DNA of 64,000 nt, from positions 1 to 64,000 of the forward strand of contig NZ_MBTG01000033.1 of assembly GCF_002027705.1 (NCBI RefSeq), read 5' to 3'. Below the pieces are notes generated by a model, which was given only the letters and a program-made list of their open reading frames with translations, ran no database searches and was not told the DNA's origin. Both the position numbers and the translations under genes were made by a program. Shown here one piece after another: positions 30,226 to 39,242 of the stretch (positions are counted from its first letter, which is position 1; each line of letters opens with the position of its first letter). This DNA is from Paenibacillus ferrarius. Its GTDB lineage: Bacteria; Bacillota; Bacilli; Paenibacillales; NBRC-103111.

Positions 30226-30252
30226 TTCGATGATTTTCGTTATATTGTTCGA
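30226..30252 (-). promoter_or_regulatory. TCGAA direct repeat, 22-nt spacing, upstream of GH63-like gene
   Basis: On the minus strand AAATCGAACA and CATCGAACA have their TCGAA cores 22 nt apart (TTCGA at 30226-30230 and 30248-30252 on the plus strand). It mirrors the site at 25208-25234. The rest of the gap 30126-30381 holds nothing else I can name. Confidence 0.68.
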
Positions 30253-30381
30253 TTTCGTCACATTAGTACAAAAGCCCCCGTCTTTGATCCCTGACATTCT
30301 TCATCACAGGTGTCTATACGCTATACGTAGAAATGACATGCTACGTTTCTGACTTCTGGTACATGAGCTAAATCCACAAAC

Positions 30382-30420
30382 AAAAAAAGCCAAACACTGT
30401 GAATCTCACAGGTTCAGCTT
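30382..30420 (-). terminator. Terminator after ctaM
   Basis: On the minus strand AGCTGAACCTGTGA pairs imperfectly with TCACAGTGTTTGGCT, followed by TTTTTTT, starting 5 bp after the ctaM stop. Confidence 0.8.
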
Positions 30421-30425
30421 CTAAT

Positions 30426-30881
30426 TTACAATCCAAAAATCGCATCAATGACGGGCTTCGTCGTTCCACCTGGATACATGAGATACAATAATACGTAAAC
30501 CAATACACCCGTTGGAGCTGTAAGCAGCCATACAATAGCGGCAACTCGTCCAATTTTCTTATGTTTAAGGAATTTGTTCTTATAAGCAAACCAAAGGGTG
30601 ACAAGGCCCAGTACGCCTCCAATAGTTGCCAGTGTAATATGGAAAAATAAAAACAGGTGATATGGCAGCTTCAAACTCTCAGGTCCGCCAAAAGCTGTAT
30701 TTCCTTCGAACAAGGTTCTAGACATATAAATGATGAAGAACGCAAGTGCGAATATCGCACCAAAAACCATCAGCTTCTGATGTGTTTCACGGTTCCCTTT
30801 GACAATATGATACCAGCCGAAGCCGACAAATATGGCACTAATGACGATAAACATCGTAGAAATCGTGGGTAAAATGTGCAT
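30426..30881 (-). CDS. ctaM: DUF420 membrane protein, cytochrome oxidase maturation (CtaM)
   Basis: This 151-residue protein has four to five hydrophobic helices and conserved-looking histidines (WYHIVKG, KLPYHLFLFFH) in the DUF420 pattern. Homologues, CtaM of Staphylococcus and YozB of Bacillus, are needed to mature heme-copper oxidases. It lies 17 bp behind ctaG, on the same transcript, which supports that role. Confidence 0.88.
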   Translation of the reverse strand: MHILPTISTMFIVISAIFVGFGWYHIVKGNRETHQKLMVFGAIFALAFFIIYMSRTLFEGNTAFGGPESLKLPYHLFLFFHITLATIGGVLGLVTLWFAYKNKFLKHKKIGRVAAIVWLLTAPTGVLVYVLLYLMYPGGTTKPVIDAIFGL

Positions 30882-30897
30882 CTCTTAAATCCTTTCT

Positions 30898-31755
30898 CTA
30901 AGCGCGATTCCAATTCCCGCCTTGATTATTCAAGCTTTCATGGTTCTCCAGTGCTTCCAATTCATCATCTTCCTTACGCTCTCTACGGTACCACCGAAAG
31001 AAAATGTAAGCAAGCGTTGCGCCGTAAACGATTTCTTGGATGATCTTCATAATAACACCGCCCAATTGCTGGTCATCAAGCGGCGACAGGTGAGCAAAAG
31101 GGACCGTTACATTCGAATACATATCGTAGATAACGGAATCTGCAAAAATAATAAGTGCACATGCCGGTGTCAGCAGAATGCCATTCCCGAAAATATAAGC
31201 TATTTTCTTCAGATCGTTCAAACGGTTTAATTCCGGAATTGGACAAAAAACTGGAAACCACATCATGAATGCTGTGAACAGAAGCAGCGTATGATAACCC
31301 AATAATGCTAATTCATTCTTCATTAAGTTATCCATAATAAGCGGCATATGATAGATCGAAAATAGCATATTGAACAAGAACAACGCTATCAACGGACGGG
31401 AGAAGAATGAAAATAAACCGCGGAATACCACATTCCTCATGAATGGTCTTAGCAACCACTCTGGAGTCCCCAACCAGATACAGATCGGAACAATGAGATA
31501 CAGAATCGTTTGCTGCAGCATATGCATGCTGAATAAGTAATGATGTCCTATGTAATTAATCGGACTACCCTGGCCCACATAGAAGAGAAAAAGCCCCGTA
31601 TAAAAAGATAGCTGCTGTACGACCGTAACGGATCCGACCTCTATAGAATTCCCATTCCCCTTGACGACAAAGCGACGATAAACATATCCGACAACAACGA
31701 GCACCAACAGTAAAACAGGATTCCATAACTCGAAAAATCCGCCAATTTGGTTCAT
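30898..31755 (-). CDS. ctaG: Cytochrome c oxidase assembly factor CtaG
   Basis: This 285-residue multi-pass protein of the caa3-type CtaG family has about seven helices and several membrane His residues (INYIGHHYLFSMHML, IYHMPL, GYHTLLL). In Bacillus it is needed to make active caa3 oxidase, probably at the copper-insertion step. It stands behind the ctaCDEF terminator and ahead of ctaM. A stretch of 115 bp separates it from ctaF. Confidence 0.93.
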   Translation of the reverse strand: MNQIGGFFELWNPVLLLVLVVVGYVYRRFVVKGNGNSIEVGSVTVVQQLSFYTGLFLFYVGQGSPINYIGHHYLFSMHMLQQTILYLIVPICIWLGTPEWLLRPFMRNVVFRGLFSFFSRPLIALFLFNMLFSIYHMPLIMDNLMKNELALLGYHTLLLFTAFMMWFPVFCPIPELNRLNDLKKIAYIFGNGILLTPACALIIFADSVIYDMYSNVTVPFAHLSPLDDQQLGGVIMKIIQEIVYGATLAYIFFRWYRRERKEDDELEALENHESLNNQGGNWNRA

Positions 31756-31819
31756 ACTTGTATGCGATCTCCTTTCAACGGTAGGTGATATATGGATAAT
31801 ACAATTTCTCTATTACGGT

Positions 31820-31860
31820 AAAAAAAGAGGAGGCACTTTGTCTAGACAAAGTTGCCTCTT
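31820..31860 (-). terminator. Terminator between ctaF and ctaG
   Basis: On the minus strand GAGGCAACTTTG and CAAAGTGCCTC form a stem with loop TCTAGA, followed by T's. Readthrough may set a lower level for the assembly factors than for the oxidase subunits. Confidence 0.85.
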
Positions 31861-31870
31861 CCTAATAAGC

Positions 31871-32185
31871 TTACCACCAAACCCAATATACGGCCATAAT
31901 TACACAGGTCAGCGCTACGAAAGCCCCTCCCACGATGAAAATAAGCGGGAATAAGTGTCCTCTTTCTTTGGCATGCATCCAGAATAACAACTGGATCACA
32001 GCTTGCACAATAGCCAGAGTAACGATGAAGATCAGGATAAACGAACGATCCAAATCTCCGTATAGCACGACAGCAAATGCAAGCATCGTGAGCAAGATCG
32101 AAATAATGTAAGACAAGTAGTGGTTCAAAGTTGATTCATGCTTAACGCGTTTAGGTGCGGATATATCATGAGAATTGCTGCTCAT
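31871..32185 (-). CDS. ctaF: Cytochrome c oxidase subunit IV (CtaF)
   Basis: This 104-residue subunit has three hydrophobic helices (about 25-45, 50-70, 80-100) with the IVQAVIQLLFWMHAKE phrase typical of the bacterial COX4/CyoD family. It starts 1 bp after the ctaE stop. Confidence 0.92.
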   Translation of the reverse strand: MSSNSHDISAPKRVKHESTLNHYLSYIISILLTMLAFAVVLYGDLDRSFILIFIVTLAIVQAVIQLLFWMHAKERGHLFPLIFIVGGAFVALTCVIMAVYWVWW

Positions 32186-32186
32186 C

Positions 32187-32801
32187 TTAGTGACCCACCT
32201 TCCCCATCAGATAAACGACTGTGAAGATAAATACCCAAACTAAGTCAATAAAGTGCCAATACAATCCGGCAACATAAAACTTCGGTGCTGTAACGACGGT
32301 CAGACCCTTTTTGAAACCTTGAATAATTAACAAGGTAATCCAGCAAACACCGAATGCAACGTGCGCTCCATGGAAGCCAACTAATGTATAGAAGGACGTG
32401 GCGAACGCGCTTGTTGTGAATTTGTGACCTTCGTGCACATATTCAACGAACTCATAAATCTCAAGACCCAAGAACGTAAGACCAAACAATACAGTAACAA
32501 TTAACCATCCTAATAATTGACCAAGCTTGTGTCTGTGCATCGCAATGATAGCGAAAACACTCGTTAAACTACTTGTTAAGAGAATGAATGTGGACCAACC
32601 CACAGTTTTGAGCTTGAAAATTTCCTCTGCTGTAGGACCATCTGGAACAGAGTTCCGAAGCGCAATGTACGTTGCGAATAAACAACCGAACAAAACAACC
32701 TCGGCACCCAGGAATAACCAAAAACCGAGAACCTTATTTTTCCCTTCGAGGGTAGCCGTTTCCGGATTAGCAGGCAGTGCGCCCGTATGATGAGTACTCA
32801 T
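32187..32801 (-). CDS. ctaE: Cytochrome c oxidase subunit III (CtaE)
   Basis: This 204-residue subunit has five helices and the family motifs GFWLFLGAEVVLFG, GFHGAHVAFG and YWHFIDLVWVFIF. It lacks the two extra N-terminal helices of mitochondrial COX3, as in Bacillus. Its start overlaps the ctaD stop by 4 bp (ATGA). Confidence 0.95.
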   Translation of the reverse strand: MSTHHTGALPANPETATLEGKNKVLGFWLFLGAEVVLFGCLFATYIALRNSVPDGPTAEEIFKLKTVGWSTFILLTSSLTSVFAIIAMHRHKLGQLLGWLIVTVLFGLTFLGLEIYEFVEYVHEGHKFTTSAFATSFYTLVGFHGAHVAFGVCWITLLIIQGFKKGLTVVTAPKFYVAGLYWHFIDLVWVFIFTVVYLMGKVGH

Positions 32802-34669
32802 GCCTTTACCCCCTTGTCATCTTCAAGCTCTTCCGGTTCAATATGCCAACCATGGTCGTCATAAACGGAACGCAAGAACATCGCAATAAATGTAACTACG
32901 ATACCCGCGGCTGCTACATAGTAGTTTCTGTACATGAAACCAAAACCAGCAATGAATAAGCCAACGGACATTACAAGCGGTAAAATGGATGATGATGGCA
33001 TGTGAATCGAACCTACTGGTTCTGCCGGCGTCATCTCTTTGTTGCCCGCCATTTTTTCTTTCCAAAGTGCATCTAATCCGCGAACAAGCGGTGTTTGTTT
33101 GAAGTTGTATTCTGGTGCAGGTGACGGAATCGCCCACTCCAATGTACGGCCATCCCATGGATCTGCAAGAGCCGTTTTTGGTTTTCTTTGTGTTGCAATA
33201 ATGTTGATCAGGAATACCAATGTACCGATACCCATCAAGAACGCACCTACAGTGGAAACTAAGTTACCTACTTCAAGATCGTGTCCAGGCTGATACGTAA
33301 AGACACGACGCGGCATTCCCATAAGTCCCAAGAAATGCTGAGGGAAGAATGTCAAATGGAAACCAATGAAGAACAACCAGAAATGTAATTTACCCATGCC
33401 TTCATTCAGCATACGACCGAACATTTTTGGCCACCAGTAGTAAAGACCTGCAAACAAACCAAGTACTAGACCACCAACGATAACATAGTGAAAGTGAGCA
33501 ACTACGAAATACGTGTCATGGTATTGGAAGTCAGCTGCAGGAATCGCAAGCATAACCCCTGTTGTTCCCCCCATTACGAAGGTAGGAATAAACGCTGTTG
33601 CGAAAATATTCGCAGTCGTGAAACGGATTTGTCCGCCCCACAGCGTGAACAGCCAGTTAAAGATTTTCACACCTGTTGGTACAGCAATCGCCATCGTTGC
33701 AATCGCGAAGATCGAGTTAGCTACTGGACCTAGACCTGATGTAAACATGTGATGGACCCAAACCATGAAGCCTAGGAAACCAATCAATACAGTCGCGAAT
33801 ACCATGGAGCTGTATCCGAAAAGACGTTTTTTGGAGAACGTTGATACGATCTCAGAAATGATACCGAAAGCTGGAAGAATCAAAATGTAAACTTCGGGGT
33901 GCCCGAAAATCCAAAATAAATGTTCCCAAAGTACGTTGTTTCCGCCTCTGGCTGCATCGAAGAAAGCACCGCCAAAGATACGGTCAAACATAAGTTCAAC
34001 AAGGGCAACCGTAATCGCAGGGAAAGCAAGTACGATCAAACCAGAAGTGATGAAAGCTGTCCATGTGAACATCGGCATACGCATGTACGTAAGACCTGGT
34101 GCACGCATGTTGATAATGGTAACTAGGAAGTTAATCCCCCCGATTAGTGTACCAATACCGGCAATCTGCAAACCAAGAACGTAGAAATCAGTTCCTTGCA
34201 AGTTATTCTCAATCGTCTGACCCCAGCTGGCGTCAGTAATCGAGGATAATGGTGCATATCCCGTCCACCCGCCATCTGGCGCGCCGCCCAAGAACCAGCT
34301 TGTGTTCATAAGCACGCCGCCCGCGAAGAACAGCCAGAACCCAAGTGAGTTAACGAACGGGAACGCAACGTCCCTTGCACCAATTTGCAGTGGTACGATG
34401 GCATTCATGAAAGCGAAGATGATCGGCATAGCCGCAAAGAAAATCATCGTTGTTCCGTGCATCGTTGTTAATTGGTTGAATGAATCTCCGATGAAGATTT
34501 TTTGATCCGGGAAAGCAAGCTGAATCCGGATCAGGATGGCTTCAAGTCCCCCTACGAGGAAGAATAAACCGCCCGCGAGTAAGTACAGGATCCCGATTTT
34601 CTTATGATCGACTGTTGTGAGCCAATCCATCAGACCGGTGTGTTTTTTTACTGGATGTGCGTGAGCCAA
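32798..34669 (-). CDS. ctaD: Cytochrome c oxidase subunit I (CtaD)
   Basis: This 623-residue heme-copper subunit has 12 or more helices. Heme and CuB ligands can be read in TMHGTTMIFF, the cross-linked His-Tyr in GHPEVYILILP, HHMFTSG, and the heme pair in DTYFVVAHFHYV. The start is TTG at 34669 with GGAGGTTAATACG upstream. It pumps protons and reduces oxygen as the core of the caa3 complex. The C-terminal extension (about 550-623) carries two extra helices as in Bacillus caa3. Confidence 0.96.
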   Translation of the reverse strand: MAHAHPVKKHTGLMDWLTTVDHKKIGILYLLAGGLFFLVGGLEAILIRIQLAFPDQKIFIGDSFNQLTTMHGTTMIFFAAMPIIFAFMNAIVPLQIGARDVAFPFVNSLGFWLFFAGGVLMNTSWFLGGAPDGGWTGYAPLSSITDASWGQTIENNLQGTDFYVLGLQIAGIGTLIGGINFLVTIINMRAPGLTYMRMPMFTWTAFITSGLIVLAFPAITVALVELMFDRIFGGAFFDAARGGNNVLWEHLFWIFGHPEVYILILPAFGIISEIVSTFSKKRLFGYSSMVFATVLIGFLGFMVWVHHMFTSGLGPVANSIFAIATMAIAVPTGVKIFNWLFTLWGGQIRFTTANIFATAFIPTFVMGGTTGVMLAIPAADFQYHDTYFVVAHFHYVIVGGLVLGLFAGLYYWWPKMFGRMLNEGMGKLHFWLFFIGFHLTFFPQHFLGLMGMPRRVFTYQPGHDLEVGNLVSTVGAFLMGIGTLVFLINIIATQRKPKTALADPWDGRTLEWAIPSPAPEYNFKQTPLVRGLDALWKEKMAGNKEMTPAEPVGSIHMPSSSILPLVMSVGLFIAGFGFMYRNYYVAAAGIVVTFIAMFLRSVYDDHGWHIEPEELEDDKGVKA

Positions 34670-34696
34670 CGTATTAACCTCCTTTACCTGAGAAGT

Positions 34697-35713
34697 TTAT
34701 TTCAATGTCTGTAAGTATGTAACAATATCTTTAATCTGAGCGTCGTCAAGCTTTCCGCCAGCTTCTTTACCAAAAGCAGGCATTTTGTTGCCTGGTTTTT
34801 GGTCTTGCGGATTTTTGATCCACAACGCCATCTTCTCAGGAGTGTGTTCCAGAATACCAGCAAGCGTATCGCGATCAGCGAAACCTTTGAGGTTCGGAGC
34901 AACACCAGGACCGTTCGCGTTAACAGCGTGACAAGACATACAGTTTTCTTTGAAAAGCTCTTCACCCTTTTGTGCAGTTGCCGGCACAGTGACAGGCGCT
35001 TTCATTTTAGCTACCCATGCATCGAAATCAGCTTCGGATTTGGAGGTAACGGTGAAATTCATCAAGGCATGCGAAGCTCCGCAAAGCTCGGCACATCTAC
35101 CTTGGAAGGTTGCGATTTCGTCAGCTTGCAAATACAAAGTATTCGTGATGCCTGGATTTGTATCGATTTTACCGCCTAGCGATGGTACCCAGAATGCATG
35201 GGATACGTCAGCGGAAACCAGCTCAAAGGCAATGATTTTATCCTTCGGCACAACAAGCTGTTGAGCTGTAGCAATACCAAGATCCGGATATTCAAACTGC
35301 CACCAGAATTGATGTGCAGTAACTTTAACATGCACAGCAGCTTTATCCTTCGTGTAATTGGTTGAATGCTTGAATGTGTAAGATACCGTTGGTACCGCAA
35401 GCACTAACAGTAGGAGAATCGGGACAACAGTCCAGATAATCTCAAGCACATGGCTGCCTTCAACTTGCTTAGGTATGCTTTCATCGCCTTTGCGTTTGCG
35501 GAAGCGAATCAAAACATACACATAAATTGCAAATACGACAATTACGACAAATACCATGATAAAGAGACTTAATTTCATTAGGTACAGCTGCTCGGAAGCA
35601 ACGGGCCCTTTTGGCTGTAAAGCAGACAAGGTTGGGTCTCCACACCCGGTTAGCAAGAACGTCATTACCGCTATTAGGGGTAGCAGACGCCACAACTTTT
35701 TCAATCGACTCAT
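34697..35713 (-). CDS. ctaC: Cytochrome c oxidase subunit II with fused cytochrome c (CtaC)
   Basis: This 338-residue lipoprotein (lipobox LLTGC, Cys24) has two membrane hairpin helices. The CuA domain carries SHAFWVPSLGGK and CAELCGASHALM. A C-terminal class I cytochrome c domain (about 245-338) carries heme-binding CMSCH and a distal Met in KMPAF. The fused cytochrome c marks a caa3 oxidase. It is first in the ctaCDEF operon; the 278-bp gap upstream is shared with the divergent spore lipoprotein gene and shows no clear sites beyond AT-rich promoters. Confidence 0.96.
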   Translation of the reverse strand: MSRLKKLWRLLPLIAVMTFLLTGCGDPTLSALQPKGPVASEQLYLMKLSLFIMVFVVIVVFAIYVYVLIRFRKRKGDESIPKQVEGSHVLEIIWTVVPILLLLVLAVPTVSYTFKHSTNYTKDKAAVHVKVTAHQFWWQFEYPDLGIATAQQLVVPKDKIIAFELVSADVSHAFWVPSLGGKIDTNPGITNTLYLQADEIATFQGRCAELCGASHALMNFTVTSKSEADFDAWVAKMKAPVTVPATAQKGEELFKENCMSCHAVNANGPGVAPNLKGFADRDTLAGILEHTPEKMALWIKNPQDQKPGNKMPAFGKEAGGKLDDAQIKDIVTYLQTLK

Positions 35714-35991
35714 TGTATCAACCCCACTTTTAAAACATTATTTTTACCACGAAGGCCATGCCCATGTCAATTCACTTTATTAACTATAAATTCGTGAAAA
35801 GTTTTTGTCAATCGCTGGAGGGAAGTTCACAAATTGTTCTTAAACCGCTTTGTAACGATATATTTTCCCTTCATGGTTATTTCCATACCCCCACCTCTTT
35901 ATGCATGAAAGCCTATATTTGAGATGACGAATAAAAGAACAGAAACATCCCATCCTATAGACATTACACTCAATATGGGAGGTCATCTCAG

Positions 35992-36675
35992 ATGCTTAGG
36001 AAGTTAGGTTTTCCGATTTGTGGAATGATATTCCTCATGCTCGCATTAAACGGCTGTTCAGAGAAAGGAAGAGAGTTTGGGAGAAGTCCCGATCATACCA
36101 ATTTCGGTGCTCCTGTCGAAAAAACAGAGGAAACCGAAAGAGCTTATCAAACACAGCAATTGTATGGCCCTGTCACGCACAATAACACCAAGCTGGAGTA
36201 CAGTCAGTTTCTTTCTAATCAGCTGAACGCGATGAATGGTGTCAATACAGCTATTGTCATGACAACGGATAAGAATGCTTATGTGGCTTTAATGATTGAC
36301 AGCAGCGCTACAGGCACCAAGGGAACGACCAAAGAAACGAATAATCAAGGAACGCAAAAAGGCTTTTATAATGACAAACAGCCTTTTAACGATTATTTGC
36401 CTTCCACTGACCTAAACAACGGCTATAACAATTATGAAACAGCGGTCCATCATGATATGCTCTCTCACCGATTTAAACAAGCTATGGCGGAGAAGATTCG
36501 ACTTTTGCAGCCGAATATCATGGATGTCTATATTTCAGCTAACCGTGATTTCCTTAATCAAATGAATAGCTATGCTCAAGAAAGCTGGAAAGGGAATTCG
36601 CTCATGCCCTTATTGACCCCTTTCAATCAAACGGTAGCTCGCGTATTTGGCACTGCTCAAGTTCTGCCGGATTGA
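35992..36675 (+). CDS. YhcN/YlaJ-family sporulation lipoprotein
   Basis: This 227-residue protein has a signal peptide ending in LNGC (Cys22) and a body with the YhcN/YlaJ pattern: LEYSQFLSNQLNAMNGVNTAIVM (shown in parts), YVALMI, and a C-terminal VYISANRDF. Relatives are spore-membrane lipoproteins that affect germination or outgrowth. A GGGAGG ribosome binding site precedes the ATG. Upstream GCATGA and CGAATA about 18 bp apart faintly resemble a forespore sigma-G promoter. Confidence 0.87.
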   Translation: MLRKLGFPICGMIFLMLALNGCSEKGREFGRSPDHTNFGAPVEKTEETERAYQTQQLYGPVTHNNTKLEYSQFLSNQLNAMNGVNTAIVMTTDKNAYVALMIDSSATGTKGTTKETNNQGTQKGFYNDKQPFNDYLPSTDLNNGYNNYETAVHHDMLSHRFKQAMAEKIRLLQPNIMDVYISANRDFLNQMNSYAQESWKGNSLMPLLTPFNQTVARVFGTAQVLPD

Positions 36676-36747
36676 TAGAATAATGGTTCCTTTAAGCGAA
36701 TTGCTTCTATATAAAGTAGATATTTGCTGCTTGTGGGTCGGCTCCTG

Positions 36748-36776
36748 TTTTCATTTGTCTAGCATTCCTGTACAAT
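36748..36776 (+). promoter_or_regulatory. Promoter of DEAD-box helicase gene
   Basis: TTTTCA (36748-36753) and TACAAT (36771-36776) lie 17 bp apart. The leader that follows is about 80 nt and contains a small GGTC/GACC hairpin near 36808-36819. Confidence 0.55.
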
Positions 36777-36865
36777 GAGGGAATCGTCTACAACAAGGAG
36801 AGACTTTGGTCCAAGACCGAAGATCCCTATAAATAGTAGGAAAAAAGGGAGCTGGCCAATTACCC

Positions 36866-38815
36866 ATGTCAAATGGATTTGCCTCATTAGGAATCAGAGA
36901 TCGTCTAGTTCAAGTTTTACAAGCCCAAGGAGTCGTTGAACCGACCCCCATTCAAAAGGAAGCTATTCCTGTTCTATTAAAAGGTACAGATGTTATCGCG
37001 CAGGCACAAACAGGTACAGGGAAAACCCTTGCTTTTGTCCTTCCTATATTAGAAACAATTGATGTAGAGAGCTCTGATGTACAAGCTTTAATTCTTACGC
37101 CTACGCGTGAGCTGGCTATCCAAATCAGCAATGAGTTGAAAAACCTTGTCCCAGTTACAGGAGCAAAGGTTTTGGCGGCTTATGGCGGTCAGGATGTAGA
37201 AAAACAGCTTAGAAAGCTTCAAGGAAACATACATATAGTAGTAGGAACTCCGGGAAGACTGCTCGATCACCTTCGCCGCGGTTCCATCAACTTCTATAAA
37301 TTGAAAGTGCTCGTTTTGGATGAAGCTGATCAAATGCTGCACATGGGCTTCCTTCATGAAGTGAAGGATATTATCGCCCAATGCTCGCCTTATCGCCAAA
37401 CGATGCTGTTCTCGGCGACGATGCCGGAGCAGGTCATGAACTTATCCAAGGCCTACATGAAGGAAGCTAAGGAAATTAAGATTCAAAGCAAACAAGTCAC
37501 CTTAACGGAAATTGAACAAATGGTTGTTCCGACAACCGATCGTCAGAAGCAAGATGCCTTGATTGCCGCCATTAAACAACATAAGCCTTATTTAGCTATG
37601 ATATTTTGCCGTACCAAAGCAAGAGCTATCGCTTTGAATGAGGTACTGCAAGAAATCGGCCTGATGTCCGACGAACTGCATGGTGATTTATCTCAAGCGA
37701 AACGCGAGCAGGTCATGAAGCGATTCCGTGATGGCCGCATTGAGCTATTGGTCGCCACCGATATTGCAGCTCGTGGATTAGACGTGGAAGGTGTTACGCA
37801 TATCTTCAATTATGATGTGCCGCAAGATGCCGAAAGCTATATCCACCGTATCGGCCGTACAGGTCGTGCTGGAGAAAAAGGCGTTGCGATTACTTTCGCA
37901 ACTCCGCGTGATATGGATACGATTGAATTGATCGAAAAAGGCATTAAAATGTCCTTGCGCGGCGGTGAGCTGGGGCAAAGACGCGTTCGCTCCAGCTCAG
38001 AGGACAACTTTGAAAGCGAAGGCAGAGGTTCCGCACGCAGAGGCGGCGGCAATGCGCCTTCGCGCGGTGGACGCAATGAACGAGGCGGCGCTCCAGCAGA
38101 ACAACGCAGTGGACGCGGACGATCTGGCGGACGCAGCGAAGCAAGCCGCGGCGACAGAGCCAACGTTCAATACGGAGCCAGAAGCACCTCGTCCAGAGGC
38201 GACAAATTCGGTTCACGCAGTGAAACTGGCGGAACTGCACGTTTCGGTGCACGTCCGGCCAAAGTGAATTCGGAGCGCAATCCGAATACGTGGGGACGTG
38301 CTGTCAGCAAAGAGCCGGCAGCAGCGCAGGCTGGACCTGGACGCGGTGATAACATGAATGCTGCCAAAGCACGTGTCACCAAGTCCTGGGGCAGCGATGC
38401 CGAACGCGCACCGCGTGCGGCAGGTCGCGGCGAAGCAGAGCGCGGTGCGCGCCGCTCCGCCCCACATGGCGATAAGTCTTACTCGCCATACAACAAGTAC
38501 GCCGGCACGGGCCGTGACGACGCGGCAAGCGCGTCGCGCACGATTCGCGGCGGCAAAGGCCGCGGCGACAGCGCCCCCCGCGGGGATGGCGCGGAGCGCG
38601 GAGCACGCGGTGCAGCGCCGCGTGGCGATAGCTTTGGCGCTCGCGGCGGAGCTCCGCGTGGCGGGCAAGGCGGCGAGCGCGCCGGCCAAGCACGCGGACG
38701 CGGCGACAGCCCGGGTGCACGCAGCGGAGCGCCGCGTGGCGACAGATCCGGCTCCCCGCGCGGCGGCACTCGCGGCAGCGCGCCGCGCGGCGGCGGACGT
38801 GGCGGAAAACGCTAA
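36866..38815 (+). CDS. DEAD-box RNA helicase with long RGG-rich tail (CshA-like)
   Basis: This 649-residue ATP-dependent RNA helicase has all core motifs in order: Q motif TPIQ (27-30), Walker A AQTGTGKT (47-54), PTRELA (79-84), DEAD (152-155), SAT (183-185), and HRIGRTGRAG in motif VI (327-336). The core ends near 370. The last 280 residues are a low-complexity tail of Arg, Gly, Ser, Ala and Asp with many RGG, RGD and PRG units, far longer than in Bacillus CshA/CshB. GC content rises steeply in this part. The tail should bind RNA non-specifically and may drive condensate formation. The gene stands alone. Confidence 0.95.
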   Translation: MSNGFASLGIRDRLVQVLQAQGVVEPTPIQKEAIPVLLKGTDVIAQAQTGTGKTLAFVLPILETIDVESSDVQALILTPTRELAIQISNELKNLVPVTGAKVLAAYGGQDVEKQLRKLQGNIHIVVGTPGRLLDHLRRGSINFYKLKVLVLDEADQMLHMGFLHEVKDIIAQCSPYRQTMLFSATMPEQVMNLSKAYMKEAKEIKIQSKQVTLTEIEQMVVPTTDRQKQDALIAAIKQHKPYLAMIFCRTKARAIALNEVLQEIGLMSDELHGDLSQAKREQVMKRFRDGRIELLVATDIAARGLDVEGVTHIFNYDVPQDAESYIHRIGRTGRAGEKGVAITFATPRDMDTIELIEKGIKMSLRGGELGQRRVRSSSEDNFESEGRGSARRGGGNAPSRGGRNERGGAPAEQRSGRGRSGGRSEASRGDRANVQYGARSTSSRGDKFGSRSETGGTARFGARPAKVNSERNPNTWGRAVSKEPAAAQAGPGRGDNMNAAKARVTKSWGSDAERAPRAAGRGEAERGARRSAPHGDKSYSPYNKYAGTGRDDAASASRTIRGGKGRGDSAPRGDGAERGARGAAPRGDSFGARGGAPRGGQGGERAGQARGRGDSPGARSGAPRGDRSGSPRGGTRGSAPRGGGRGGKR

Positions 38816-38847
38816 TCCGCAAATACTGCGGTTAAAAGGTATTTAGA

Positions 38848-39024
38848 GGAACTAAGGTACGCTAATTATGCTTATTTAGCAGATTACCTGCGACGAAGGG
38901 AACTGTGATACGTTATTTTCAAGATTTCCGCCTTGCGGGAACCTATTTTCACGAAATAAGTCCCTCCAGTTCCGCTTCATCCCTGGAATACGCTTTTTTC
39001 AGCATAATAGAGGATCATAGTTCC
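38848..39024. repeat. Four-armed palindromic repeat element, copy 1
   Basis: Two direct units (GGAACTAAGGTACGCTAAT at 38848 and GGAACTGTGATACGTTATT at 38899) are followed by two inverted units (ending CAGTTCC at 38973 and CATAGTTCC at 39024). Unit spacing is 51, 55 and 49 bp, almost the same as in the copy at 46531-46706. It is non-coding and could form a long cruciform or RNA hairpin. Confidence 0.78.
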
Positions 39025-39058
39025 CTTACGATTTAAATTAGCGCTTTCACAGCAAGTC

Positions 39059-39087
39059 TTTACCGAATAAGCGGAAACATGTAAAAT
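39059..39087 (+). promoter_or_regulatory. Promoter of guanylate-kinase-like gene
   Basis: TTTACC (39059-39064), a 17-bp spacer and TAAAAT (39082-39087). The expected leader is about 150 nt and contains two overlapping hairpins. Confidence 0.55.
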
Positions 39088-39094
39088 ATAAGTA

Positions 39095-39163
39095 GGGTTC
39101 ACACGATCTTTTTATCGCCAATAAGAAAGCAGTTCACGTGAAACCCACTTTCTCCTTTCTTAT
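39095..39163 (+). other. Two mutually exclusive hairpins in leader
   Basis: GGGTTCAC (39095-39102) can pair with GTGAAACCC (39138-39146), and ATAAGAAAG (39121-39129) with CTTTCTTAT (39155-39163). The stems interleave, so they form a pseudoknot or exclude each other. This could be a leader switch, but no known riboswitch signature is visible. Confidence 0.4.
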
Positions 39164-39242
39164 GTGGTCAAAAATCGTTTCAAACCGTTGCACGCACGTA
39201 GGATTTACCCCCCACTCTTCATAAATAAAGGAGGTATGTTCC

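Noticed and set aside
37837-38822. Several long minus-strand open frames opposite the helicase tail
   Set aside because: The GC-rich RGG repeats remove stop codons in all frames; the Arg/Pro/Ala-rich translations are shadows of the repeats.
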